From NCBI RefSeq assembly GCF_025717065.2, contig NZ_JAOVZO020000009.1:1-64000 (forward strand): a DNA stretch of 64,000 nt, read 5' to 3'. Source of the stretch: Tahibacter soli. Its GTDB lineage: Bacteria > Pseudomonadota > Gammaproteobacteria > Xanthomonadales > Rhodanobacteraceae. Both the position numbers and the translations under genes were made by a program. The notes beneath the pieces were generated by a model. That model was not told the DNA's origin, searched no databases, and saw nothing but the letters and a program-made list of their open reading frames with translations. Positions 8,612 to 16,486 of this stretch are shown piece after piece (position 1 is the stretch's first letter; the number at the start of each line of letters is the position of its first letter).

Positions 8612-10768
8612 TTATGGCGTAAAGCTGCCGGTGAGACTCACGCCGGAAAACGACGAGTAGGCCCGCAGCAGCACGTGGTACGTGCCCGCCTGCACCGGCG
8701 AGATCGTGCAGGTTTCCGCGTTCGTCGAACCGTTCGAACGGCAGGTGTACGTCGACGTGGTCGGCGCGGCGCCGAACCGCACGTACAGGTCGGCGTCGCC
8801 CGTGCCGCCCGACGTGACGAACCTGAGATTCGTCGCGCCGGCCGGAACGACGAGCGTGTAGCTCGCGAACGCACCGGTGGCCGCGGCGAGCCCCGTCGCC
8901 GGCACGCCGTTCTGCAGCACGTTGCCGCCGCCCGACGTCGAATAGCTGCCGGTCAGGCTCATGCCCGAGAACGCGGCGTACGCCTTGATCAGCACGTGAT
9001 AGGTGCCGGCTTGCGCGGCGGCGATCGCGCAGGTCTCGGCGTTGGTGCCGCCGTCGGACTTGCAGTCGTACGACGTCGTCGTCGGCGCCGAACCGAATTT
9101 GACGTAGAGATCGGCGTCGCCGGTACCGCCGGCGGTGGCGAACCTGAGGTTCGCCGCGCCGGCCGGCACGGTCATCGTGTAAGCGAGCGTCGCGCCGGCG
9201 GCGGCCGACAGCCCCGCGACGGGCACGCCGTTCTGCAGCACGTTCGACGACGGCGGCGCCGTCACGGTCACCGTGCTCGTCTTCGCGTTCGTCGCGCCCG
9301 CGTTGTCGGTCACGGTCAGCGTGACGTTATAGGTGCCGACGGATGCGTACGTGCGCGTCGGATTCGTCGCCGCCGACGTGCCGCCGTCGCCGAAGGTCCA
9401 TGCCCGCGACGCGATGGTGCCGTCGCTGTCGGTCGAACTGTCGGTGAACGTTGCCGCGAGGCCGTTCGTCGCGACGCCGAAGTTCGCGACCGGCGGCACG
9501 TTGACCGGCGGCGTGCCGCCTTGCGTCTTGCCGAGTTCGCCGAGAAACGCGAGGCCCAGCTGCGCGAACTTCACGCTGTTCTGCGCCGAGTCGCCCATGT
9601 TCGCGAGCGTGTCGTTGGCCGAATGGATGTACGGGTTGTAGCCGGTCGCGGTGCCGGCTTCGAACATCATCGCCGACGGAAAACCCGCGCTCGTCCACGA
9701 CGCGTGATCGGAGCAGCCGTAGCCGCAGGTGTACGTGCCGCGCGTGATGCCGAGCGGCGCGAGGTACGTGTCGAACAGGTTCGTCAGGAACGTCTTCATC
9801 GCCTCGTTCGAGTAGTCGGTGACGAGCTGCATGTCCTCGACGTTGCCGGCCTTGTAGTTCGTCATGTCCATCTGCAGCACGCCGGCGACGTTGGTGCCGG
9901 CGGTCTTGAACGACTGCGCGATCGCGTTCGAACCGCGCAGTCCGACTTCCTCGGCCGCGTACGCCATGAACTTCACCGTGCGCTTGGGCTTCCAGTTGCC
10001 GGCGAGCGCGATGCGGATGACTTCTGTCAGCGTCGCCACACCGGAGGCGTCGTCGTCCGCGCCCGGCGCGGTCTGCGTCGTGCTGCCGCCGCCGGAGCCG
10101 TTGATCGAATCCAGGTGCGCGCCGAGCACGACGACCTCGTTCGCAAGCTCGGTGCCCTGCACCGTCAGGATCACCGACGGCTGCGTCGAGCAGTTCGCGC
10201 AGCCGGTGTACAGCTCGGCCGTCACGTCGGTGCGCGCACCCGCGAGACCGGCCCACGTCGACCGGATCCACTCCGCCGCCGTCCTGCCGTCGGCGCTCGT
10301 GTAGTAGCGGTTGCGATAGCTCGACAGGTGCGCGATCGTCGCTCGGATGTTCGCGCCGCTCGCCGTCGGCAGCCACGGGTTGACGGTCGCGCCGTTGTCG
10401 ATCGTGTACGTCGCCGTCGGCAGCACCGCGGTGATCGCCGCCGCGCGGTCGGCCGCGACGAACGCGTCGGCCTCGCCGCGCGTGGCGAACGCGAAGTAGC
10501 CGCCGCAGCGGTTCTCCTTCGCGTGGATGCTTTCGGCGATTTGTGCCAATTGGTATTCCTTGACTTCGGCGACGACGAGCGCCGTGCCGACGCTGTCGCG
10601 CCGCGCGACGCCGTTGCGCGCGAACGCGCCGAGCGTGCGGAAGGTGTCCTGCGAGGTGACGATGTATACCGACTCGCCGGGATCGCGCGCGTTCGACGCG
10701 ACCGCCGGTGCGGCGAGCGTGCACGCCGCGATCGTCGCGGCAAGAATGCCGCCGTTCAGCAGTTTCAT
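8612..10768 (-). CDS. Secreted M28 zinc aminopeptidase with PKD and two PPC domains
   Basis: A 718-residue exported metallopeptidase. The signal peptide ends near residue 25. The catalytic M28 domain has the expected two-zinc ligands: H218 in VVVLGAHLDS, the bridging Asp in PGADDDASG (238-240), the catalytic pair E273-E274 in AYAAEEVGL, D301 in QMDMTN and H382 in YIHSANDT. This is the leucyl aminopeptidase pattern of Vibrio AAP. A PKD domain follows (about 421-508, with AWTFGDGGT). Two pre-peptidase C-terminal (PPC) domains (about 512-610 and 615-718), each with GDADLYVKFG or GDADLYVRFG, come last. Such tails usually aid secretion or substrate binding and are often removed on maturation. The neighbouring protease at 10935 shares these modules. 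Confidence 0.92.
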   Translation of the reverse strand: MKLLNGGILAATIAACTLAAPAVASNARDPGESVYIVTSQDTFRTLGAFARNGVARRDSVGTALVVAEVKEYQLAQIAESIHAKENRCGGYFAFATRGEADAFVAADRAAAITAVLPTATYTIDNGATVNPWLPTASGANIRATIAHLSSYRNRYYTSADGRTAAEWIRSTWAGLAGARTDVTAELYTGCANCSTQPSVILTVQGTELANEVVVLGAHLDSINGSGGGSTTQTAPGADDDASGVATLTEVIRIALAGNWKPKRTVKFMAYAAEEVGLRGSNAIAQSFKTAGTNVAGVLQMDMTNYKAGNVEDMQLVTDYSNEAMKTFLTNLFDTYLAPLGITRGTYTCGYGCSDHASWTSAGFPSAMMFEAGTATGYNPYIHSANDTLANMGDSAQNSVKFAQLGLAFLGELGKTQGGTPPVNVPPVANFGVATNGLAATFTDSSTDSDGTIASRAWTFGDGGTSAATNPTRTYASVGTYNVTLTVTDNAGATNAKTSTVTVTAPPSSNVLQNGVPVAGLSAAAGATLAYTMTVPAGAANLRFATAGGTGDADLYVKFGSAPTTTSYDCKSDGGTNAETCAIAAAQAGTYHVLIKAYAAFSGMSLTGSYSTSGGGNVLQNGVPATGLAAATGAFASYTLVVPAGATNLRFVTSGGTGDADLYVRFGAAPTTSTYTCRSNGSTNAETCTISPVQAGTYHVLLRAYSSFSGVSLTGSFTP

Positions 10769-10878
10769 GGGATGGCTCCGGTCAGCGGGCCGGCGCGCGC
10801 ACGGGCGCGCAGCGGCGCCACGATGCGGACGTCGACCGGTGAAACAGGCGGTGGCGCAAGTTTTCCTGCGCCGGGAAT

Positions 10879-10906
10879 GACGACCCCGGCCTGAGCCGGG
10901 GTCGTC
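10879..10906 (-). terminator. Hairpin after M36-like protease
   Basis: A 12-bp perfect stem (10879-10890 with 10895-10906), loop CTGA, lying 28 bases past the protease stop on the minus strand. No U tract follows, so intrinsic termination is likely but not certain. Confidence 0.5.
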
Positions 10907-10934
10907 GTGTCGCTTTGGTCCGATCGTCAGGCGA

Positions 10935-13900
10935 TCAGAACGTGATGCTCCAGCTGTTGATGTAGCCCGTGTCCTGCGACGCGTTGTCGTTGACGCGCAG
11001 ATTCCACGTGCCGTTCAGCGCTTCGCTCGACAGGTTCAACGTGACCGTCTTGTTGATGTTGTCGGTGCCCGAGCCGGTGCGGTTGTGGATGTTGTACAGC
11101 GTGCCGTCCGGCGCCACGAGATCGACCTTCAGATCGCCGATGTACGTATGGACGATCGCGACCGTGACCGACGCGTTGGTCGGCGCGTTGCCGGTGCGGC
11201 CCGACACCGTGATCGGGCTGTCGACCGTCGCGTTGTCGTTGATCGGATAGTCGGTCGTGTTCGTGTACGTCTGCGTGCCGCTGCCCGGCGGCGTGAAGCT
11301 GCCGGTGAGGGAGAGGCCCGAGTACGCCGCATAGGCGTGCACCATCACGTAGTACGTGCCGGCCTGGGCCGTCGCGATGTTGCACGTTTCGGCATTCGTG
11401 CTGCCTTCGGACTTGCAGTCGTTGACCGTGGTCGTCGGCGCCGAGCCGAACTTCACGTACAGGTCGGCGTCGCCCGAGCCGCCGGTCGTGACGAACTTGA
11501 GGTTCGTCGCGCCGGCCGGAACGACGAGCGTGTACACCTTGTCGACGTTGATCGCGGCCGACAGGCCCGTCACCGCCACGCCGTTCGTGAGCACGTTGCC
11601 CGACGGCGCGGTGACCGTTACCGAACTCGTCTTGGTGTTCGTCGCGCCGCCGTTGTCGGTGACGGTCAGCGTCACGGTGTACGTGCCGGCCGCGGCGTAC
11701 GTGCGGCTCGGGTTCGTCGCGGTCGACGTGCCGCCGTCGCCGAAGTTCCAGCTGCGCGACGCGATCGTGCCGTCGGTGTCGGTGGAGCTGTCGGTGAAGT
11801 TCGCGGTGAGGTCGCTCGTCGTGAACGTGAAGTTCGCCGTCGGCGGAACGTTGGTGCCGCTCGACACGGTGACCTGCGACGACTTCGTGTTCGTGCCGCC
11901 GGCGTTGTCGGTAACCGTGAGCGTGACGGTGTACGAACCGGCCGTCGCGTACGTGCGGCTCGGATTCGCCGCGGTCGAGGTGCCGCCGTCGCCGAAGTTC
12001 CACGCGCGCGAGGCGATCGTGCCGTCGCTGTCGGTCGACGTGTCGGTGAAGTTCGCGGTGAGGCCGCTCGTGGTGAACGTGAAGTTCGCGACCGGCGGAA
12101 CGTTGGTGCCGCCGCCGCTGCACGCCGGACGCGTGCCGCAGGCGATGCCGTGCGCGTTGAACGCGTCCCAGATGCGGCAGGCGTTCGGCGTGCCGTCGGC
12201 GAGGTTGCCGTTGTCGTCGTCGGCCGCGAGATACACGGTGTACCAGTTGTTCGAACCGCAGCCGTCGACCGACGCGGCCGTGTTGCACTTGCCGCCGGAA
12301 GCGACGCGATAGGCGCTCTTGGACGGCGTCAGGCTGCCGTACCAGATTTTGTCCATCTGTGCATAACCGGCGGTCGCGCCGTACTGCGCGACCAGCGCCT
12401 GCGCGAGATCCCAGTTGGCCGAGCTGGCGATATAACTTTCGCAATGGCCTTCATAGCCCATCGGACCCTGATACGGCTGGATGCCGTTGGCGAGGTACGG
12501 GCAGGCGAAGCGGTCGCAGTTCGCGCCGGCGTTGTCGGTGATCGTCGACGGCTTGGCGATCGTCGCCGCGCCGTGCGTGCTGAACGCGTTCAGGTCGCGC
12601 ACGCCGGTGCAGGTGGACGCGCAGTTCGCGCAGCCGTTCGGGCCGGTGAAGAAGCCGTTGCCGATGCACGCGCTCTTGGTTTCGAGAAACGCGAAGCTGT
12701 CGCCGACCGCTTCGCCGGTGCCGTTTTCCGACGCCGATCCGCCCGAGTTCGTGTCCATGCCATGGCCCCACTCGTGCAGGAACACGGCCGGCAGTTCGCC
12801 GGTGTTCGAGCACGAAGTGGAACCGGACGAACCGGACTTGAAGAAGTTCAGCGTGCTGCCGTCCCAGTACGCGTTGCAGACGTCGTTGATGTTCATGTTC
12901 GCGGTGACCTTGCCCGCGATCCACGAATTGCTCGGCAGGAACGTCGCCGCCTTGCGGTTGATCTTCGTCAGGTAGTAGAAGCCGTTGCGCGACGAGCGCG
13001 TGTTGCCGGCGCCGCCCGGCGCGGTGGTCGAACCGCAGTCGGTACCGGTGTCGGTGCCGAGGTGCAGGTTGCCGTCGGTCGAATTCGCCAGCGAAATCGA
13101 ACCGCACGCGTCGCTCATGCGGAAGTATTTGCCGTCGAGCGTGACCGTGGCCGAGCCGCTCGAATAGTCGTAGATGCCGAGCGCGTCGGTCACCTTGGCG
13201 CCGCCGTTCGTCACCGCCGCGAACGGCATCGGCACGATCGTTTCGGGACCGGTGTTGATCGACGTGAACACGCCGCCGTCGACCGTGGCGTTGACGGTGA
13301 GCGTCAGGTCGCGCACTTCGATCACGCGATTGGTCTTGGCGTCGACCATCATCTGATACGTCGCCTTGTCGCCGGCGACGCGAAACACGAAGCGCCAGGC
13401 CAGGCGATGCGAATAGCCCTGGCCGTCCGCGCCGCGGAAGCCTTCGCCGGCGCCCGAAAGATCGGCCGCGTACGGCAGCAGCAGCAGTTCGCCGCGGTCG
13501 ACGAGCGTCACGCCGCGCACCGGCGTCGAGATGCCGAGTTCGCCGTAGGCGACTTCGAACGCCTTGTCGCGCGCCGACACCGGGAACGTGTCGACGTCGA
13601 CCGGCGCGACGAGATTGCTGCCGAACTGCACGATGTTGCCGTTGGACACGCGGAAGAACAGGTTGGCGCCTTGCACGCGCACGCCGTTCTTCGACTGCGC
13701 GAACTCGATGAACCAGTGTGTATTGTCCTTGCCGTAGCCGACGCTCGACGTCGTATCGAGCTGAAACTCGAGGCCGTCGGTCTTGAGCAGGTCGCGGTTC
13801 GCCGCGACGAAGTCGAGGAGGCGCGCCTCGACGACCGCAAGATCGATCGTCTCGCCGGCCGCGAGGCCCATCTTGCCGAGATCGAGCTTGTTGCCGCGGC

Positions 13901-14243
13901 CGGGCACGACCGGCACACCGGAACCCTGCACGAGATTCGGGCGGTCGCCGCGGCGGTCCCAGCGCATTTCCCAGGTGCCGGGATTGCGCTTGAGGAAATC
14001 GGCGGCTGCCGGGCGCGACATCGTTTCGCGCAGTTGCTCGGTCGCTTCCAGCGCCGGGTGGACGTCGAGTTCCGGCGCGAGAAACGCGCGCCGCAGCACG
14101 GGTTTCGAAATGCCGGCATCGGGCTGGATCGCGAACGCCGAAGACGCGGCCGCGGCGAGACCGAGCAGCAGGTATTGCAGGGTGCGAGCAGAGGACCTAC
14201 GCGCGGGACGCGCGGTTGTCCGGCCGAACAGGGAACGATTCAT
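10935..14243 (-). CDS. Secreted M36-like zinc metalloprotease with FTP, PKD, PPC and P domains
   Basis: A 1102-residue exported protease. An N-terminal signal peptide (core LQYLLLGLAAAASSAFA, residues 24-40) leads to a propeptide with an FTP-like region (about 110-270). The catalytic domain has HEWGHGMD at 490-497 (H490, E491, H494) and GTGEAVGDS with E511 as likely third zinc ligand, paralleling the HEYxHG...GEGWSD layout of fungalysin (M36). Many Cys residues suggest disulfides. The tail carries two PKD domains (about 712-795 and 796-880), a PPC domain (about 881-985) and a proprotein-convertase P-like beta domain (about 991-1101, ending GYINSWSITF). The propeptide would keep it inactive until export. 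It may be co-regulated with the M28 peptidase 166 bases downstream, but the hairpin between them argues for separate transcripts. Confidence 0.9.
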   Translation of the reverse strand: MNRSLFGRTTARPARRSSARTLQYLLLGLAAAASSAFAIQPDAGISKPVLRRAFLAPELDVHPALEATEQLRETMSRPAAADFLKRNPGTWEMRWDRRGDRPNLVQGSGVPVVPGRGNKLDLGKMGLAAGETIDLAVVEARLLDFVAANRDLLKTDGLEFQLDTTSSVGYGKDNTHWFIEFAQSKNGVRVQGANLFFRVSNGNIVQFGSNLVAPVDVDTFPVSARDKAFEVAYGELGISTPVRGVTLVDRGELLLLPYAADLSGAGEGFRGADGQGYSHRLAWRFVFRVAGDKATYQMMVDAKTNRVIEVRDLTLTVNATVDGGVFTSINTGPETIVPMPFAAVTNGGAKVTDALGIYDYSSGSATVTLDGKYFRMSDACGSISLANSTDGNLHLGTDTGTDCGSTTAPGGAGNTRSSRNGFYYLTKINRKAATFLPSNSWIAGKVTANMNINDVCNAYWDGSTLNFFKSGSSGSTSCSNTGELPAVFLHEWGHGMDTNSGGSASENGTGEAVGDSFAFLETKSACIGNGFFTGPNGCANCASTCTGVRDLNAFSTHGAATIAKPSTITDNAGANCDRFACPYLANGIQPYQGPMGYEGHCESYIASSANWDLAQALVAQYGATAGYAQMDKIWYGSLTPSKSAYRVASGGKCNTAASVDGCGSNNWYTVYLAADDDNGNLADGTPNACRIWDAFNAHGIACGTRPACSGGGTNVPPVANFTFTTSGLTANFTDTSTDSDGTIASRAWNFGDGGTSTAANPSRTYATAGSYTVTLTVTDNAGGTNTKSSQVTVSSGTNVPPTANFTFTTSDLTANFTDSSTDTDGTIASRSWNFGDGGTSTATNPSRTYAAAGTYTVTLTVTDNGGATNTKTSSVTVTAPSGNVLTNGVAVTGLSAAINVDKVYTLVVPAGATNLKFVTTGGSGDADLYVKFGSAPTTTVNDCKSEGSTNAETCNIATAQAGTYYVMVHAYAAYSGLSLTGSFTPPGSGTQTYTNTTDYPINDNATVDSPITVSGRTGNAPTNASVTVAIVHTYIGDLKVDLVAPDGTLYNIHNRTGSGTDNINKTVTLNLSSEALNGTWNLRVNDNASQDTGYINSWSITF

Positions 14244-14643
14244 GAACTTCTCCCTCCAAGAAGGTTTCGTGAGATCGACAGTGCCAAAGCCGCCTTCGGG
14301 GGATGAACCGCATTGCCGTCGTCATGCGAGCTGCGGCGACGTGAGACCGACCCGGGGCGCAAGCTGAAGCCGATCGAGCGTCGATGGCGCCACCGTGAAA
14401 AACCACGCAGAAAACATCACCGATGTATCTTTCGTTTCAACTTTTTGATTCGTAAGTCTTATTGTTCGCGCCCCGCGTGGCGGCGATGCCGGGCGACCGC
14501 TCTGGCGGCTGTTCGTACCGGTGCCGGAGCGCCATTCGTAGACAGCCAGGATTCCGATGGCCGCTCAAACTCGCCGCCGTCGGCCGACACGGCGACGGCG
14601 ACAGGCGGAAGCCTCGACGGGCGAGGCTTCCGCGATGTGGACG
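14244..14643. promoter_or_regulatory. Intergenic region upstream of protease
   Basis: A 400-base gap with no convincing gene. It includes an A/T-rich tract at about 14395-14465, the likely promoter zone for the protease on the minus strand, and a perfect 12-bp hairpin at 14605-14616/14622-14633 just past the SymE-like stop that may end the symE transcript. No exact -35/-10 pair stands out. Confidence 0.3.
14605..14633 (-). terminator. Hairpin after symE-like gene
   Basis: A 12-bp perfect stem with loop ACGGG starts 10 bases past the stop of the SymE-like gene. There is no U tract on the minus strand. Confidence 0.45.
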
Positions 14644-14856
14644 CTAGGCGCGGATGATGACGAGGCGGCCGGCGGTGACGCGGATGGTCACGATGTCGCC
14701 GGGCAGGAAACCGGCGTTGATCAGCCAGATGCCACGCAGGCGGATGTTGGGAACCTCGCGTGGCAGGTGTGCGTAGTCGACGGCTGAGTAGTAGGCCGTA
14801 CCGACGCGGATTTGCTTTGTGGAAGACTCGGCCGGCTTATCATTGCGCTTACCCAT
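14644..14856 (-). CDS. SymE-like toxin
   Basis: A 70-residue protein whose C-terminal half, PNIRLRGIWLINAGFLPGD followed by IVTIRVTAGRLVIIR, matches the SymE toxin domain (AbrB-like swapped-hairpin fold; SymE cleaves or binds RNA in E. coli and is silenced by an antisense RNA, SymR). I chose ATG 14856 because GGAGTGG lies 4 bases upstream; a longer in-frame extension upstream has no ribosome site. At 70 residues it is shorter than E. coli SymE (about 113), but many genomic SymE-like proteins are this size. A strong hairpin lies about 100 bases upstream. An antisense RNA is expected on the plus strand across the 5' end, but I cannot pinpoint its promoter. Confidence 0.75.
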   Translation of the reverse strand: MGKRNDKPAESSTKQIRVGTAYYSAVDYAHLPREVPNIRLRGIWLINAGFLPGDIVTIRVTAGRLVIIRA

Positions 14857-14961
14857 GATCCACTCCTTTCCAAGTGGGTTGTGGTCAGCGAACGGCGTGG
14901 CGCTAACCGCGCCGTTCGCGCTATGCCCTTGAGCGATTGGTCGCTGTGGGCGACCTCTCAG

Positions 14962-15036
14962 AGCACCGCGCGCAGGCACGTCAAGGATTCGGTTTCATCG
15001 AACTTGCGCAGTCCTTGACGTGCCGAGCACGGTGCT
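14962..15036. ncRNA. Long imperfect hairpin, possible structured RNA
   Basis: Nested inverted repeats: outer 7-bp arms 14962-14968 and 15030-15036, a perfect 13-bp core (14975-14987 with 15012-15024, GGCACGTCAAGGA and its complement), and an inner TTCG/CGAA pairing. It lies 105 bases upstream of the SymE-like start. It could be a small RNA, a REP-like element or a decayed attenuator; the sequence alone does not decide. Confidence 0.35.
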
Positions 15037-15100
15037 AGGCTGTGACGACCGCAGCGAGTAGTTGTATTGCGCTACACGCTGCGAGCTTCGCTGCTTTGCT

Positions 15101-15187
15101 CGTCATCCCAGCGCAAGCTGGGATCCAGCCGTCGCTGCTGTTCTCGACGTCTAAATGCTGGATTCCAGCTTGCGCTGGAATGACGAG
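15101..15187. repeat. REP-like pair of CGTCATYCCAGCG palindromes
   Basis: Two inverted units, 15101-15128 (CGTCATCCCAGCGCAAGCTG onward) and 15158-15187 in opposite orientation. A second copy of the same family is at 60527-60609. This CCAGCG(C/A)AAGCTGG palindrome is a widespread dispersed repeat in proteobacterial genomes. It lies in the gap 14857-15267, which otherwise contains only the hairpin at 14962. Confidence 0.7.
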
Positions 15188-15267
15188 CGGAGAAGGACCT
15201 TCGCTTGTTGGTTGTCGCCAGTATTTCGTCCAATCCACCAGCGCCCGAACGCGCAAGGAAGAACGCA

Positions 15268-15444
15268 ATGGACACTTGGAACGAACGCAACGAACGCCAG
15301 CGAAGCGTCTCGGAGAGGATAGGCACCTTGTGGGACGAAGGCATCGCGAGCGGATGGGTCGGCGAATTGACCGCCGACGACATCAAACGGAAGGCTCGCG
15401 CGCTGCAACTTGGGGGAACGTCCGGCGGCGTCCGAGAGCCCTAA
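15268..15444 (+). CDS. Small ParD-like antitoxin fragment or orphan
   Basis: A 58-residue protein starting at ATG 15268 with AAGGAAG 7 bases upstream. The segment IGTLWDEGIASGWVGELTAD followed by DIKRKARA resembles the C-terminal toxin-wrapping region of ParD/CopG-type antitoxins, but no ribbon-helix-helix DNA-binding part precedes it and no toxin gene is adjacent. It may be an orphan or truncated antitoxin, or simply a small protein of similar composition. A 9-bp hairpin at 15484-15508 follows. Confidence 0.45.
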   Translation: MDTWNERNERQRSVSERIGTLWDEGIASGWVGELTADDIKRKARALQLGGTSGGVREP

Positions 15445-15567
15445 CCTGATTGCAGCGTTTCCGCAGCGGCAACATTCCATTTCCCCCGCGGCGGCTTATG
15501 CCGCGGGGAAAACGGCGCAATCTCCGAACCTTCGGCGCCCCGCGCGCCCCGCCGTCGAGATCGCCGC

Positions 15568-16398
15568 ATGTCCACGCTCCCCACCGTTTTCGTTCCGCAC
15601 GGCGCCGGCCCGTGCTTTTTCATGGACTGGCAGCCCGCCGGCACCTGGGATCGCATGGGCGGCTTTCTGCGCGGCCTCGTCGACGTCGTCAGCACGCGAC
15701 CGCGCGCGCTCGTCGTCGTGTCGGCGCATTGGGAGGAGTCCGCGTTCACCGTCAACGCGCAGGCCGCGCCGGATCTTTTGTACGACTACGGCGGCTTTCC
15801 CGAACACACGTACCGCCTCGCCTGGCCCGCGCCCGGCGCACCCGATCTCGCGGCGCGCATTCGCGCGCTGCTCGCCGACGCGGGCATCGCATCGCGCGAG
15901 GAACACCGGCGCGGACTCGACCACGGCGTCTTTATTCCGCTCAAGCTCGCGTTTCCCGACGCCGACGTGCCGGTCGTGCAGCTGTCGCTCAGGACCGGCC
16001 TCGACCCGGCCGCGCACCTCGCGCTCGGCCGAGCGCTCGCGCCGCTGCGCGACGAAGGCGTGCTGATCGTCGGCAGCGGCATGACGTTCCACAACATGCG
16101 CCGCTTCAAGATGAGCGGTGCCGGCATCGACGCCGATTCGCAGCGCTTCGACGCATGGCTCGCCGAAACGATCGCGCTGCCGCGCGCCGAACGCGAAGCG
16201 CGCCTCGTCGACTGGTCGCGCGCGCCCGGCGGCCGCGAGTCGCATCCGCGCGAGGAACACCTGCTGCCGCTGCACGTCGTGGCCGGCGCCGCGGGCGACG
16301 ATGCAGGCGCGCGTGTGCTCGACGACGTCGTGCTCGGCAGCGCACAGTCGGCTTTTCTTTTCGGTGCTCGCGCTCACTCAAACGTTAAAAAAGCGTAA
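15568..16398 (+). CDS. LigB-type extradiol dioxygenase (DODA/YgiD-like)
   Basis: A 276-residue protein of the class III extradiol ring-cleavage dioxygenase family, the group that includes plant and bacterial 4,5-DOPA dioxygenases. Metal-binding and catalytic histidines sit where expected: H11 in VPHGAGP, H54 in VSAHWEE, H119 in GLDHGVFIPL, H175 in MTFHNM, and H231/H236 near the end. Length is normal for the family (about 260-280). It is cytoplasmic, with no signal peptide. The physiological substrate is uncertain; some members act on catechols without known in vivo roles. It is followed on the same strand by the protease gene at 16487. Confidence 0.87.
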   Translation: MSTLPTVFVPHGAGPCFFMDWQPAGTWDRMGGFLRGLVDVVSTRPRALVVVSAHWEESAFTVNAQAAPDLLYDYGGFPEHTYRLAWPAPGAPDLAARIRALLADAGIASREEHRRGLDHGVFIPLKLAFPDADVPVVQLSLRTGLDPAAHLALGRALAPLRDEGVLIVGSGMTFHNMRRFKMSGAGIDADSQRFDAWLAETIALPRAEREARLVDWSRAPGGRESHPREEHLLPLHVVAGAAGDDAGARVLDDVVLGSAQSAFLFGARAHSNVKKA

Positions 16399-16486
16399 GC
16401 TGCGACTGTCGACCGGCGACGAGCCGGTGCGGCAGACGCGTCGGTTCGGTACGAACGCCGGGACGCGGTCCTTCGGACGCAATGGA

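Noticed and set aside
11085-14306. Long plus-strand open frame opposite the M36-like protease
   Set aside because: Shadow frame of the protease; no motif or ribosome site.
15484-15508. Hairpin CCCCGCGGC-N7-GCCGCGGGG before the dioxygenase gene
   Set aside because: Not listed as a terminator because it lacks a U tract and is separated from the small gene at 15268; a chance GC-rich structure cannot be excluded.
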